Source: Ramlibacter sp. (lineage in GTDB: Bacteria > Pseudomonadota > Gammaproteobacteria > Burkholderiales > Burkholderiaceae_C). From it: a stretch of 51,299 nucleotides of DNA. This document shows, one piece after another, positions 10,102 through 17,359 of this stretch (positions are counted from its first letter, which is position 1; each line of letters opens with the position of its first letter). The position numbers and the translations under genes were made by a program. A model generated the notes under the pieces. The model was not told where the DNA came from, did not search any database, and worked only from the letters and a program-made list of their open reading frames with translations. Location of the stretch: NCBI GenBank assembly GCA_014376765.1, contig JACMQX010000008.1:1-51299 (forward strand), in the 5' to 3' direction.

Positions 10102-10347
10102 ATGTCCCACGAACTGCCGCCCCTGATCCAGACGCCACCCGGGCTATACCGGCACTACAAAGGTAACTTATACGAGGTGGTGGGGACGGTGCGACACAGC
10201 GAATCGCTGGAACCCATGACGCTGTACCGCGCGCTGTACGGCGAGCATGGGCTGTGGGTGCGGCCAGCCGCCATGTTCAATGAAGACGTCGTGATTGACG
10301 GCGTGCGGCAAGCACGGTTTACACCTGTGCCGTCAGGCGCCGCTTAA
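10102..10347 (+). CDS. DUF1653 domain protein
   Basis: This 81-residue protein starts MSHELPPLIQTPPGLYRHYK. Its core (GLYRHYKGNLYEVVGTVRHS, EPMTLYRALYGEHGLWVRP) matches the small DUF1653 family, a compact beta-rich domain of unknown function. The ATG at 10102 agrees with family length; an upstream in-frame start would add 35 non-conserved residues. It is convergent with purN, and the two stop codons share the four bases TTAA (10344-10347). No function is assigned. Confidence 0.85.
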   Translation: MSHELPPLIQTPPGLYRHYKGNLYEVVGTVRHSESLEPMTLYRALYGEHGLWVRPAAMFNEDVVIDGVRQARFTPVPSGAA

Positions 10348-10925
10348 AGCGCTTCAAGCAGCTCCCGGATCGCCTTGGGGTAGAGGATGTGCTCCTGGCT
10401 CAACGCCCTGGCTGCCAGCGCCTGCGCTGTGTCGCCCCGCAGGATCGGCATGACGGCCTGCGCAAGAATCGGTCCGTGATCCAGGTCGTCCGTCACGCGG
10501 TGCACCGTCACGCCGGCCACCTTGCAACCGGCGTCCAGCGCGCGCTGGTGGGTGTTGAGCCCGGCAAACGCGGGCAACAGTGAGGGGTGGATGTTCACCA
10601 TTCGACCCTCGTAGCGCTTGACGAAGCCGGGCGTGAGGATGCGCATGAAACCCGCCAGCACCAGCAAGGCCGGCTCGTGCCGGTCAATCGCCTTAGCGAG
10701 TGCAGCGTCAAAGTCCTCACGCGAGTCAAAAGCCTTATGGTCCACTGCCTCGGCGGCAATGCCGCGCTCCTGTGCAAACTCAAGACCCTGCGCATCCGGC
10801 CGGTTGCTGATCACGGCAGCAACGCGCGCCCCGAACCGCTCGCCCCAGCGCTCTTTTTCGCAGGCCTGAACGATGGCGGCCATATTGGAGCCCGCGCCGG
10901 AGATCAAAATAACGATGTTTGGCAT
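10344..10925 (-). CDS. purN: Phosphoribosylglycinamide formyltransferase PurN
   Basis: This 193-residue enzyme transfers a formyl group from 10-formyltetrahydrofolate to GAR in purine synthesis. It shows the phosphate-binding loop ISGAGSNMAAIV (8-19), the catalytic NIHPSLLPAF (Asn111, His113) and TDDLDHGPILAQ (Asp149), matching the Asn/His/Asp triad of E. coli PurN. No purM is adjacent, unlike E. coli purMN. It is divergent from the yceH-like gene with 57 bp between starts and convergent with the DUF1653 gene. Confidence 0.96.
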   Translation of the reverse strand: MPNIVILISGAGSNMAAIVQACEKERWGERFGARVAAVISNRPDAQGLEFAQERGIAAEAVDHKAFDSREDFDAALAKAIDRHEPALLVLAGFMRILTPGFVKRYEGRMVNIHPSLLPAFAGLNTHQRALDAGCKVAGVTVHRVTDDLDHGPILAQAVMPILRGDTAQALAARALSQEHILYPKAIRELLEAL

Positions 10926-10982
10926 TGACAGGTTTTACTCAACGGCCACCCAGGCCCCTCAACTGAAAACGGAATTATCACC

Positions 10983-11654
10983 TTGCGAATCCTCTCCCCC
11001 AATGAAACGCGCGTGCTGGGCACCCTTATGGAAAAGGCACGCACCGTGCCCGACAGCTACCCCCTCACCCTCAACTCGCTGATCTCCGGCTGCAACCAGA
11101 AAACCAGCCGCGACCCGCTGATGGCGATGAGCGACGCGCAGGCCCAGTCTGCGCTCGACTCCCTCAAGCAGTTGAGCCTGGTGTTCGAAGCCAGCGGCAG
11201 CCGCGTGACGCGCTGGGAGCACAACTTCCAGCGCGTGGTCGGCGTGCCCGAGCAGTCCGCCGTGCTGCTGGGCCTGCTGATGCTGCGAGGGCCCCAGACC
11301 TCGGGCGAGCTGCGCATCAACACCGAGCGCTGGTACAAGTTTGCCGACATCTCGTCGGTGGAAGGCTTTCTTGAAGAGCTGCAGGACAGATCCGCCGAAA
11401 AAGGCGGTCCGCTGGTAGTGAAGCTGCCGCGCGCCCCCGGCATGCGCGAGCAGCGCTGGGCGCACCTGCTGTGCGGCCCAGTCGAGGCGTCGCAAGCTGC
11501 CGGCGATGAAAGCGCAGACGCCGTGCCCAGCGCCGGCGAAATCGGCCACCTGCACACCCGCCTGCATGTGCTGGAAAACGAGGTAGCGCAATTGCGTGAC
11601 ACGGTGCAAAAGCTTTACAACGAACTGGGCTTGTCGCAACCCGGACAGACTTGA
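10983..11654 (+). CDS. yceH: YceH-family (DUF480/UPF0502) protein
   Basis: This 223-residue protein matches the DUF480 family, which carries tandem winged-helix domains. The first conserved block is [20 protein letters not shown] and [20 protein letters not shown]; the second is [20 protein letters not shown]. The C-terminus (about 190-219, [20 protein letters not shown]) looks like a coiled coil. The start is an uncommon TTG at 10983, chosen because the family begins right at this block and no in-frame ATG lies just upstream. The cellular role is not established. Confidence 0.88.
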   Translation: MRILSPNETRVLGTLMEKARTVPDSYPLTLNSLISGCNQKTSRDPLMAMSDAQAQSALDSLKQLSLVFEASGSRVTRWEHNFQRVVGVPEQSAVLLGLLMLRGPQTSGELRINTERWYKFADISSVEGFLEELQDRSAEKGGPLVVKLPRAPGMREQRWAHLLCGPVEASQAAGDESADAVPSAGEIGHLHTRLHVLENEVAQLRDTVQKLYNELGLSQPGQT

Positions 11655-11698
11655 TCGAACGCTCGTGCTAAAACCCGGTTCCGACCTGGAGATACCTC

Positions 11699-12877
11699 AT
11701 GGATTTGGCTTTTACCCCTGAAGAACAGAAGTTTCGCGAAGACATCCGCGCCTGGGTGCGCGAACACCTTCCGGCCGACATCTCACACAAGGTGCACAAC
11801 GCCTTGCACCTGTCGCGTGAAGACATGCAGCGCTGGGCCAGAATCCTGGGCAAAAAAGGCTGGCTGGGGCATGGTTGGCCCAAGGAATTTGGCGGCCCCG
11901 GCTGGAACGCCATCCAGAAGCATTTGTTTGAGGAAGAATGCGCCCTTGCCGGTGCGCCCCGCGTCGTTCCGTTTGGCCCGGTGATGGTGGCCCCGGTCAT
12001 CATGGCCTTTGGCTCGCCCGAGCAGCAGCAACGCTTCCTGCCCGGCATCGCCAGCGGCGAAGTGTGGTGGAGCCAGGGTTACAGCGAGCCGGGATCGGGC
12101 TCGGACCTGGCCTCCCTCAAGACCCGCGCTGAGCGCAAGGGCGACAAATACATCGTCAACGGCCAGAAAACCTGGACCACGCTGGGCCAATACGGCGACT
12201 GGATGTTCAACCTCGTACGAACCTCGACCGAAGGCAAGCCCCAGACCGGCATCAGCTTCCTGGTGCTCGACATGAAGTCCCCGGGCGTCACCGTGCGGCC
12301 CATTCGGCTGCTGGACGGTGAATGCGAGGTCAATGAAGTGTTCTTCGACAACGTCGAAGTGCCGGCCGTGAACCTGATCGGTGAAGAAAACAAGGGTTGG
12401 ACCTACGCCAAGCACCTGCTCAGCCACGAGCGCACCAACATTGCCGACGTGAACCGGACCAAGCGCGAGCTTGAGCGTTTGAAGCGCATCGCCAAATTGG
12501 AAGGCGTCTATGACGACCTCCGTTTTCGCGACGAGATCGCCAAGCTCGAAGTTGACGTGGTCGCGCTCGAGATGCTGGTCCTGCGCGTGCTGTCGGCCGA
12601 GAAATCGGGCAAGCAATCGCTGGACATCGCAGGCCTGCTCAAGATCCGCGGCAGCGAGCTGCAGCAGCGCTACACCGAGCTGATGATGCTGGCCGCAGGC
12701 CCCAGCAGCCTGCCGCTGATCCGCGAAGCCATGGAAGCCGGCTGGCAAGGCGACTTTCCCGGCCATGTATTCGCGGCGCCGCTGGCCTCTACCTACTTCA
12801 ACATGCGCAAGACCACCATCTATGGCGGCAGCAATGAAGTGCAAAGAAACATCGTGTCCCAGTTTGTGCTGGGCTGA
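11699..12877 (+). CDS. Acyl-CoA dehydrogenase, pimeloyl-CoA dehydrogenase large-subunit type
   Basis: The 392-residue flavoprotein has the acyl-CoA dehydrogenase N-terminal helical domain (MDLAFTPEEQKFREDIRAWV), a middle domain with WWSQGYSEPGSGSDLASL, and a C-terminal domain with TIYGGSNEVQRNIV. The best family match from memory is the large subunit of pimeloyl-CoA dehydrogenase (PimC-like), which works with a smaller partner. That partner follows after 13 bp. Together they would oxidise medium-chain acyl-CoA or dicarboxyl-CoA, passing electrons to ETF. Substrate identity is inference. A GGAG ribosome binding site precedes the ATG. Confidence 0.88.
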   Translation: MDLAFTPEEQKFREDIRAWVREHLPADISHKVHNALHLSREDMQRWARILGKKGWLGHGWPKEFGGPGWNAIQKHLFEEECALAGAPRVVPFGPVMVAPVIMAFGSPEQQQRFLPGIASGEVWWSQGYSEPGSGSDLASLKTRAERKGDKYIVNGQKTWTTLGQYGDWMFNLVRTSTEGKPQTGISFLVLDMKSPGVTVRPIRLLDGECEVNEVFFDNVEVPAVNLIGEENKGWTYAKHLLSHERTNIADVNRTKRELERLKRIAKLEGVYDDLRFRDEIAKLEVDVVALEMLVLRVLSAEKSGKQSLDIAGLLKIRGSELQQRYTELMMLAAGPSSLPLIREAMEAGWQGDFPGHVFAAPLASTYFNMRKTTIYGGSNEVQRNIVSQFVLG

Positions 12878-12890
12878 ACAAGGACTATTC

Positions 12891-14006
12891 ATGGACTTCG
12901 ATTTCACTGACGACCAGGAATCCCTGCGCGACGCAGTACGCAAATGGGTGGACAAGGGCTACAGCTTCGACCGCCGCCGCGCGATCACCGGGGCAGGCGG
13001 GTTCGACAAGGCGGCATGGAGCGAGATTGCCGACCTGGGCCTGTGCGGCCTCTACATTTCCGAAGCCGATGGCGGGATGGGCTTCGGCCCCGTGGAGGGC
13101 ATGGTGGCGATGGAAGAGCTGGGCCGCGGCATCGTGCTCGAGCCATTTGCGCAGGCGCTGATTGCCGGCGGTGTACTCAGCGGTTATGCACCCGCTGAAG
13201 TGAAGTCCGCATGGCTGCCAAAGGTCGCCTCCGGTGAAGCACTGGTGGTGCTGGCTTACCTGGAGCAAGGTGCCCGCTACAAGCTGGACGCCTGCAAGAC
13301 CAGCGCTGCCAAGGCAGGCAGCGGCTGGGCGCTGACCGGAGCCAAGACCGTGGTGCCGGCTGGCGACCAGGCGGATGCTTTCATCGTGCCCGCCACAGCG
13401 GACGGGAAGATCGCCCTTTTCCTTGTCGAGCGCACTGCGGCAGGCGTCACAACGCGCGGCTACGGCACACAGGACGGAGGGCGCGCCGCCGAGCTGATGC
13501 TGGCCCAATCCCCCGCAACGCTGATCACGGCCGATGGCCTCACAGCGCTGGAGCATGCGGTCGACATCGGCATTGCCGCCGTTTGCGCTGAAGCGGTGGG
13601 CGTGATGGACAAGACCCTTGCCATCACCGCCGAATACATGAACACCCGCAAGCAGTTCAACGTGGTCATCAGCAGCTTCCAGGCGCTGCGCCACCGCGTG
13701 GCCGACATGAAGATGCAGCTGGAGCTGGCCCGCTCCATGAGTTATTACGCCTCACTCAAGCTCAATGCGCCTGCCGCTGAACGCAGCCGCGCGTTGGCCC
13801 GCGCCAAGTACCAGCTGGGTGTGTCCATGCGCTTCATCGGCCAGCAGGCGGTACAGCTGCACGGCGGCATCGGCGTGACGGATGAATACGTCGTAAGCCA
13901 CTACTTCAAGAAACTTACGCAGCTGGAAATGACCTTCGGCGACACGCTGCACCAGTTGGGCCGGGTGTCTGACCAGATGCAGGAAACAGCCGGGGTGTTT
14001 GCCTGA
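12891..14006 (+). CDS. Acyl-CoA dehydrogenase, pimeloyl-CoA dehydrogenase small-subunit type
   Basis: This 371-residue protein starts MDFDFTDDQESLRDAVRKWV and ends with the acyl-CoA dehydrogenase C-terminal segment LHGGIGVTDEYVVSHYFKKL. It resembles the PimD-like small subunit paired with the preceding gene. The middle domain is more divergent than in the large subunit. The ATG at 12891 was chosen because the open frame upstream lies inside the large-subunit gene. Its stop overlaps the start of the downstream lipoprotein hydrolase gene (TGATG), so all three are likely one operon. Confidence 0.87.
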   Translation: MDFDFTDDQESLRDAVRKWVDKGYSFDRRRAITGAGGFDKAAWSEIADLGLCGLYISEADGGMGFGPVEGMVAMEELGRGIVLEPFAQALIAGGVLSGYAPAEVKSAWLPKVASGEALVVLAYLEQGARYKLDACKTSAAKAGSGWALTGAKTVVPAGDQADAFIVPATADGKIALFLVERTAAGVTTRGYGTQDGGRAAELMLAQSPATLITADGLTALEHAVDIGIAAVCAEAVGVMDKTLAITAEYMNTRKQFNVVISSFQALRHRVADMKMQLELARSMSYYASLKLNAPAAERSRALARAKYQLGVSMRFIGQQAVQLHGGIGVTDEYVVSHYFKKLTQLEMTFGDTLHQLGRVSDQMQETAGVFA

Positions 14007-15391
14007 TGTGGACCCGCAGGGCGTGGCACCGCCTGGTGCTGATGGTGTCGGCGGGCCTGGTGCTTGCCAGCTGCGCGGCCAGGCCTTCGATGGAAGACAC
14101 GCCGCCGGTGGTATTCGTGCACGGCAACGGCGACACAGCCGCCCTGTGGATGACCACCCTCTGGCGCTTCGAATCCAGCGGGTGGCCGCGTGACCGCCTC
14201 CACGCGATCGACGCTGCCTACCCGCTCTCGCGTGACGACGACACCAAGCCCCAGCCCGGCCGCAGCTCAACGGCCGAAAGCATGGCGCTCCTCAAAGCTG
14301 AAGTTGAAAAAGTGCTGAAGGCCACGGGCGCATCCCGCGTCGTGCTGGTGGGCAACTCGCGCGGCGGCAACGCCATTCGCAACTATGTGCAAAACGGCGG
14401 CGGCGAACGGGTGGTGAGCCATGTGATCCTGGGCGGCACACCGAACCATGGCGTCTGGGCGATCAAGGACTTCCGCGAAGGCAACGAGTTCTCCGGCACT
14501 GGCCCGTTCCTCACCGCGCTCAATGCGCCAAAGAACGCGGCGGGTGATGAAGTCACCGGCCCGGTGAAGTGGATGACGCTGCGCTCGGACAACAACGACA
14601 AGTACGCACAACCCGATGGCTTGTGGATTGGTGCGAAGGGCAAGCCCACCAACGTGACCTATGAGGGCCCTGCTCTCAAGGGTGCAACCAACATCGTCCT
14701 GCCCCGTGTGGACCACCGGGAGACGGCTTTCTCGCAGGCCGCGTTCAATGCGATGTACGGCTTCATCACCGGCCGCTCGCCCCGCGCCCCGGGCGTCGAG
14801 CCGGAAGCGCAGGTGGTGCTCAATGGCAGAGTCACCGGCCTGGGTGTGGATTCACTTGACCCGAAGTCTGGCAATGTTGCGAACAACCTGCCTGTGCCCG
14901 GCGCGCAACTGCTGATTTATGCCACAGACGCGGCTACGGGTATGCGCCAGGGCAGCGCGGTGCACACGCGCACGGTCGGCGCTGACGGTGTGTGGGGCCC
15001 GTTCAACGCGCAGCCCCTTACCTCCTATGAATTCGTTGTCGCAGCGCCAGGTTACGCCACCACGCACATCTACCGGAGCGCCTTCCCGCGCTCAACGGCC
15101 GTGCTCAACCTGCGTGCAGAGCGCATCGCCGATGCCGACAAGGACGCAGGCGCCATCGTGAGTTTCAGCCGGCCGCGCGGCTACTTTGATCCGGCGCGTG
15201 ACCAGATGCGCTTTGACGGGCAGACCAGCTTGCCGGGAGTGTTGCCCGGCGCAGGTGTGGCCAACTCGAAGATCAAACTTCAGGATGTGCCCGAGCGCCC
15301 CTTCGTAGCGTCATTCAATGGTGAGACGATCGCAGCACGCGCCTGGCCGGCGGGTCAAGGTCACCAGACGGTGATCGAGCTGCACTACTGA
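14006..15391 (+). CDS. Lipoprotein alpha/beta hydrolase (lipase/esterase-like) with C-terminal carboxypeptidase-regulatory-like region
   Basis: The 461-residue protein starts with a lipoprotein signal peptide (LVLMVSAGLVLASC, lipobox cysteine 23). An alpha/beta-hydrolase fold follows: VVFVHGNGDTA as oxyanion strand, VVLVGNSRGGNA as nucleophile elbow (Ser118), and RVDHRETAF as a plausible catalytic histidine. Residues about 275-380 (VVLNGRVTGLGVDS, YEFVVAAPGYATTHIYRS) resemble a carboxypeptidase-regulatory-like beta-sandwich. It would be anchored to the envelope. Its ATG overlaps the stop of the dehydrogenase gene, suggesting it frees an acyl substrate that is then oxidised. The substrate is unknown. 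Confidence 0.8.
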   Translation: MWTRRAWHRLVLMVSAGLVLASCAARPSMEDTPPVVFVHGNGDTAALWMTTLWRFESSGWPRDRLHAIDAAYPLSRDDDTKPQPGRSSTAESMALLKAEVEKVLKATGASRVVLVGNSRGGNAIRNYVQNGGGERVVSHVILGGTPNHGVWAIKDFREGNEFSGTGPFLTALNAPKNAAGDEVTGPVKWMTLRSDNNDKYAQPDGLWIGAKGKPTNVTYEGPALKGATNIVLPRVDHRETAFSQAAFNAMYGFITGRSPRAPGVEPEAQVVLNGRVTGLGVDSLDPKSGNVANNLPVPGAQLLIYATDAATGMRQGSAVHTRTVGADGVWGPFNAQPLTSYEFVVAAPGYATTHIYRSAFPRSTAVLNLRAERIADADKDAGAIVSFSRPRGYFDPARDQMRFDGQTSLPGVLPGAGVANSKIKLQDVPERPFVASFNGETIAARAWPAGQGHQTVIELHY

Positions 15392-15407
15392 TAATTTGCA
15401 GGAAGCC

Positions 15408-15498
15408 TGTCATCCCGGACTTGATCCGGGATCCATAGCGCGGTGAAGCAGCGCCGATTTGACGCCAGCGTGGATCGCGGATCAAGTCCGCAACGACA
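15408..15498. repeat. 91-bp MITE-like palindromic element with 28-bp imperfect terminal inverted repeats
   Basis: The left end (15408-15435, starting TGTCATCCCGGACTTGATCC) and the reverse complement of the right end (15471-15498) match at 24 of 28 positions by hand alignment. Each end is itself palindromic (CCCGGA...TCCGGG on the left). The element fills the gap between the convergent hydrolase and HNH genes, ending 5 bp before the HNH stop. It looks like a small non-autonomous or REP-type intergenic element and could also act as a transcription barrier. Confidence 0.75.
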
Positions 15499-15503
15499 AC
15501 CCG

Positions 15504-16061
15504 TCAGCCGTATAGCCGCGACGTCTTCGGCAAATGCGCCATTAAAAACTCCATCTGGTCCGCCAGGATGCGGCGGTTGCGCAGGATGAAGTCCTCCCAC
15601 AGGCTGGGCACATAAGGCGCGTACAGCAGCGGCATGTGCGCCTGCTCCGGCGTGCGGCTGCTTTTGCGATGGTTGCAGACCCGGCAGGCCGTGACGACAT
15701 TCATCCAGCTGTCGATCCCGTTTTGCGCAAACGGGATGATGTGCTCACGGGTGAGTTCTTCTTCGTGGAAATGGGCGCCGCAGTAAGCGCAGATATTGCG
15801 GTCGCGGGCAAAGAGCTTGCCGTTGGTGAGGCCTGGCTTGAGGTCAAACGGATTGATGTTGGGCACGCCCTTGGTGCCAATGATGCTGTTGATGGTGATG
15901 ACCGACTGCTCGCCCGTCATGGCGTTGTGGCCCCCGCGGAAGATGGCCACCTCGGCCCCGACTTCCCAGCGCACCTCTTCGGCGGCGTAGTGCAGCACAG
16001 CCTGCTCCAGCGAGATCCAGCTCTGGGGCAGCCCTTGGGCAGACAGCTTCAAGACCTTCAA
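15504..16061 (-). CDS. HNH endonuclease-family protein
   Basis: Starting at a TTG at 16061 the product is 185 residues. The HNH region lies at about 91-131: CAYC (91-94), REHIIPF (His107) and CRVCNHRK (126-133), a treble-clef with two CxxC zinc pairs typical of the HNH5/McrA-like group. The N-terminal 60 residues (SWISLEQAVLHYAAEEVRW) are conserved in small Burkholderiales HNH proteins. A perfect GGAGG lies 6 nt before the TTG. A longer open frame upstream is rejected because it runs through a low-conservation region into the opposite-strand ribF gene. The function is not known; it is not next to a modification gene. Confidence 0.85.
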   Translation of the reverse strand: MKVLKLSAQGLPQSWISLEQAVLHYAAEEVRWEVGAEVAIFRGGHNAMTGEQSVITINSIIGTKGVPNINPFDLKPGLTNGKLFARDRNICAYCGAHFHEEELTREHIIPFAQNGIDSWMNVVTACRVCNHRKSSRTPEQAHMPLLYAPYVPSLWEDFILRNRRILADQMEFLMAHLPKTSRLYG

Positions 16062-16067
16062 ATCACG

Positions 16068-16072
16068 CCTCC
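16068..16072 (-). promoter_or_regulatory. Ribosome binding site that fixes the TTG start of the HNH gene
   Basis: Minus-strand GGAGG, 6 nt from the TTG at 16061. It is the only strong Shine-Dalgarno sequence near the N-terminus and decides the start in the absence of a suitable ATG. Confidence 0.7.
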
Positions 16073-16221
16073 ATCTACAAGTGAAAAAACACCGGACCGG
16101 GAACGCAAACGCCTTCAACCTCAATGCATCACAATATACATTGTTTTCGTGGCAACCCGGCGTCAGGCGCTTGTCGGGCGGGCGCGATCTGCTATCAAAA
16201 AGATACCAAGCCTGTTCATCC

Positions 16222-17232
16222 ATGCGAGTCTTCAGAGGTTTCAACCACACCGGCATTGCGCCCGCATGCGCCCTGACCATCGGCAACTTTGACGGCGTGC
16301 ACCGCGGCCACCAGGCGATGCTGGCACTGCTCAACAACGAGGCGCAGCACCGCGGCGTGGGCAGCTGCGTCATGACCTTCGAGCCGCACCCCCGCGATTA
16401 CTTTGCTGCCGCAGCCCGCAAGCCGGAGCTCGCGCCCGCACGCATCGCCACCTTGCGCGACAAGCTCACTGAACTGGACCGCTGCGGCGTGGACCAGTGC
16501 GTGGTGCTGCCGTTTGACGCGCGGCTGTCGTCCCTCTCACCGCTGGACTTCATCAACCAGGTGCTGATCAAGGGCCTGGGCGTGAGGTACGTGCTGGTGG
16601 GCGATGACTTCCGCTTTGGCGCCAAACGCGCCGGTGATTACGCGATGCTCGACGCCTTCGGCAGCAGCCACGGCTTTGATGTGGCCCGCATGAACAGCTA
16701 TGAAGTCCACGGCCTGCGCGTCTCCAGCTCGGCCGTGCGGGACGCCCTGACCCGCGGTCAGATGGACGCCGCCGCACGCCTGCTGGGCCGGCCCTACAGC
16801 ATCAGCGGCCACGTGGTGCATGGGCGCAAGCTCGGGCGCGACCTGGGCTATCGCACCCTCAACCTGCGCTTTGCCCACTGGAAGCCGGCGGCCAGCGGCA
16901 TCTTCGCGGTCCAGGTGCATGGCCTCACAAATGCAGAAAATTTGGCGCCCCTTGTTGGCGTGGCCAACCTGGGCATCCGGCCCTCGATCGACGCAAACGA
17001 CGTAAATGGCGGGCGCGTGCTGCTGGAGACCTACTGCCTTGACTGGCCGGCTTCCCTGGGCGCCGATGGTGGCTACGGTAAAATCATCCGGGTGGAACTC
17101 CTACATAAACTGCACGACGAACTCAAGTACGACGGCCTGGACGCTCTCATGGCGGGCATTGCCAAAGACTGCGAGGACGCGCGCGCCTGGTTTGCTTCCA
17201 CCCACCGCCAAACCACCCGCGACCGAATTTGA
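16222..17232 (+). CDS. ribF: Bifunctional riboflavin kinase / FAD synthetase RibF
   Basis: This 336-residue enzyme phosphorylates riboflavin to FMN and adenylylates it to FAD. The N-terminal nucleotidyltransferase shows [13 protein letters not shown] (His27, His30) and SSSAVRDAL. The C-terminal kinase shows [20 protein letters not shown]. The ATG at 16222 ([11 protein letters not shown]) fits family starts; 47 upstream in-frame residues have no family match. It is the first gene of the conserved ribF-ileS-lspA order. No FMN riboswitch was recognised upstream. Confidence 0.96.
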   Translation: MRVFRGFNHTGIAPACALTIGNFDGVHRGHQAMLALLNNEAQHRGVGSCVMTFEPHPRDYFAAAARKPELAPARIATLRDKLTELDRCGVDQCVVLPFDARLSSLSPLDFINQVLIKGLGVRYVLVGDDFRFGAKRAGDYAMLDAFGSSHGFDVARMNSYEVHGLRVSSSAVRDALTRGQMDAAARLLGRPYSISGHVVHGRKLGRDLGYRTLNLRFAHWKPAASGIFAVQVHGLTNAENLAPLVGVANLGIRPSIDANDVNGGRVLLETYCLDWPASLGADGGYGKIIRVELLHKLHDELKYDGLDALMAGIAKDCEDARAWFASTHRQTTRDRI

Positions 17233-17235
17233 TGC

Positions 17236-17291
17236 GGTGTGCGAATGCGGCAGTGGTCTCTTACGACCTGCCGCACCCCACGCCGCACACC
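17236..17291 (+). promoter_or_regulatory. Nested RNA hairpin in the ileS leader
   Basis: An outer perfect 8-bp stem (GGTGTGCG at 17236-17243 with 17284-17291) encloses an inner stem-loop. The inner one has a 7-bp stem (TGCGGCA at 17246-17252 with 17269-17275), a 2-nt bulge, then GGTC (17255-17258) with GACC (17265-17268) and a TCTTAC loop. It starts 4 bp after the ribF stop. There is no T-run, so it is not a simple terminator. A role in ribF-ileS processing, stability or control is inference. Confidence 0.5.
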
Positions 17292-17359
17292 CAACCGCTG
17301 CCCACGCCCTCCCTTGCCTTTGCGGGCAAATTCCACACGCACCGTTTCTGGCCCTGCAT

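Noticed and set aside
16062-16221. FMN riboswitch upstream of ribF
   Set aside because: None of the conserved FMN-aptamer blocks can be found in this 160-bp gap.
16062-16373. N-terminal extension of the HNH protein to an upstream ATG
   Set aside because: Translation of the extension is cysteine/arginine-rich with no homology, and it overlaps the start of ribF; the TTG start with GGAGG fits better.
17233-17359. T-box upstream of ileS
   Set aside because: T-boxes belong mainly to Gram-positive bacteria and no T-box consensus or specifier loop is visible.
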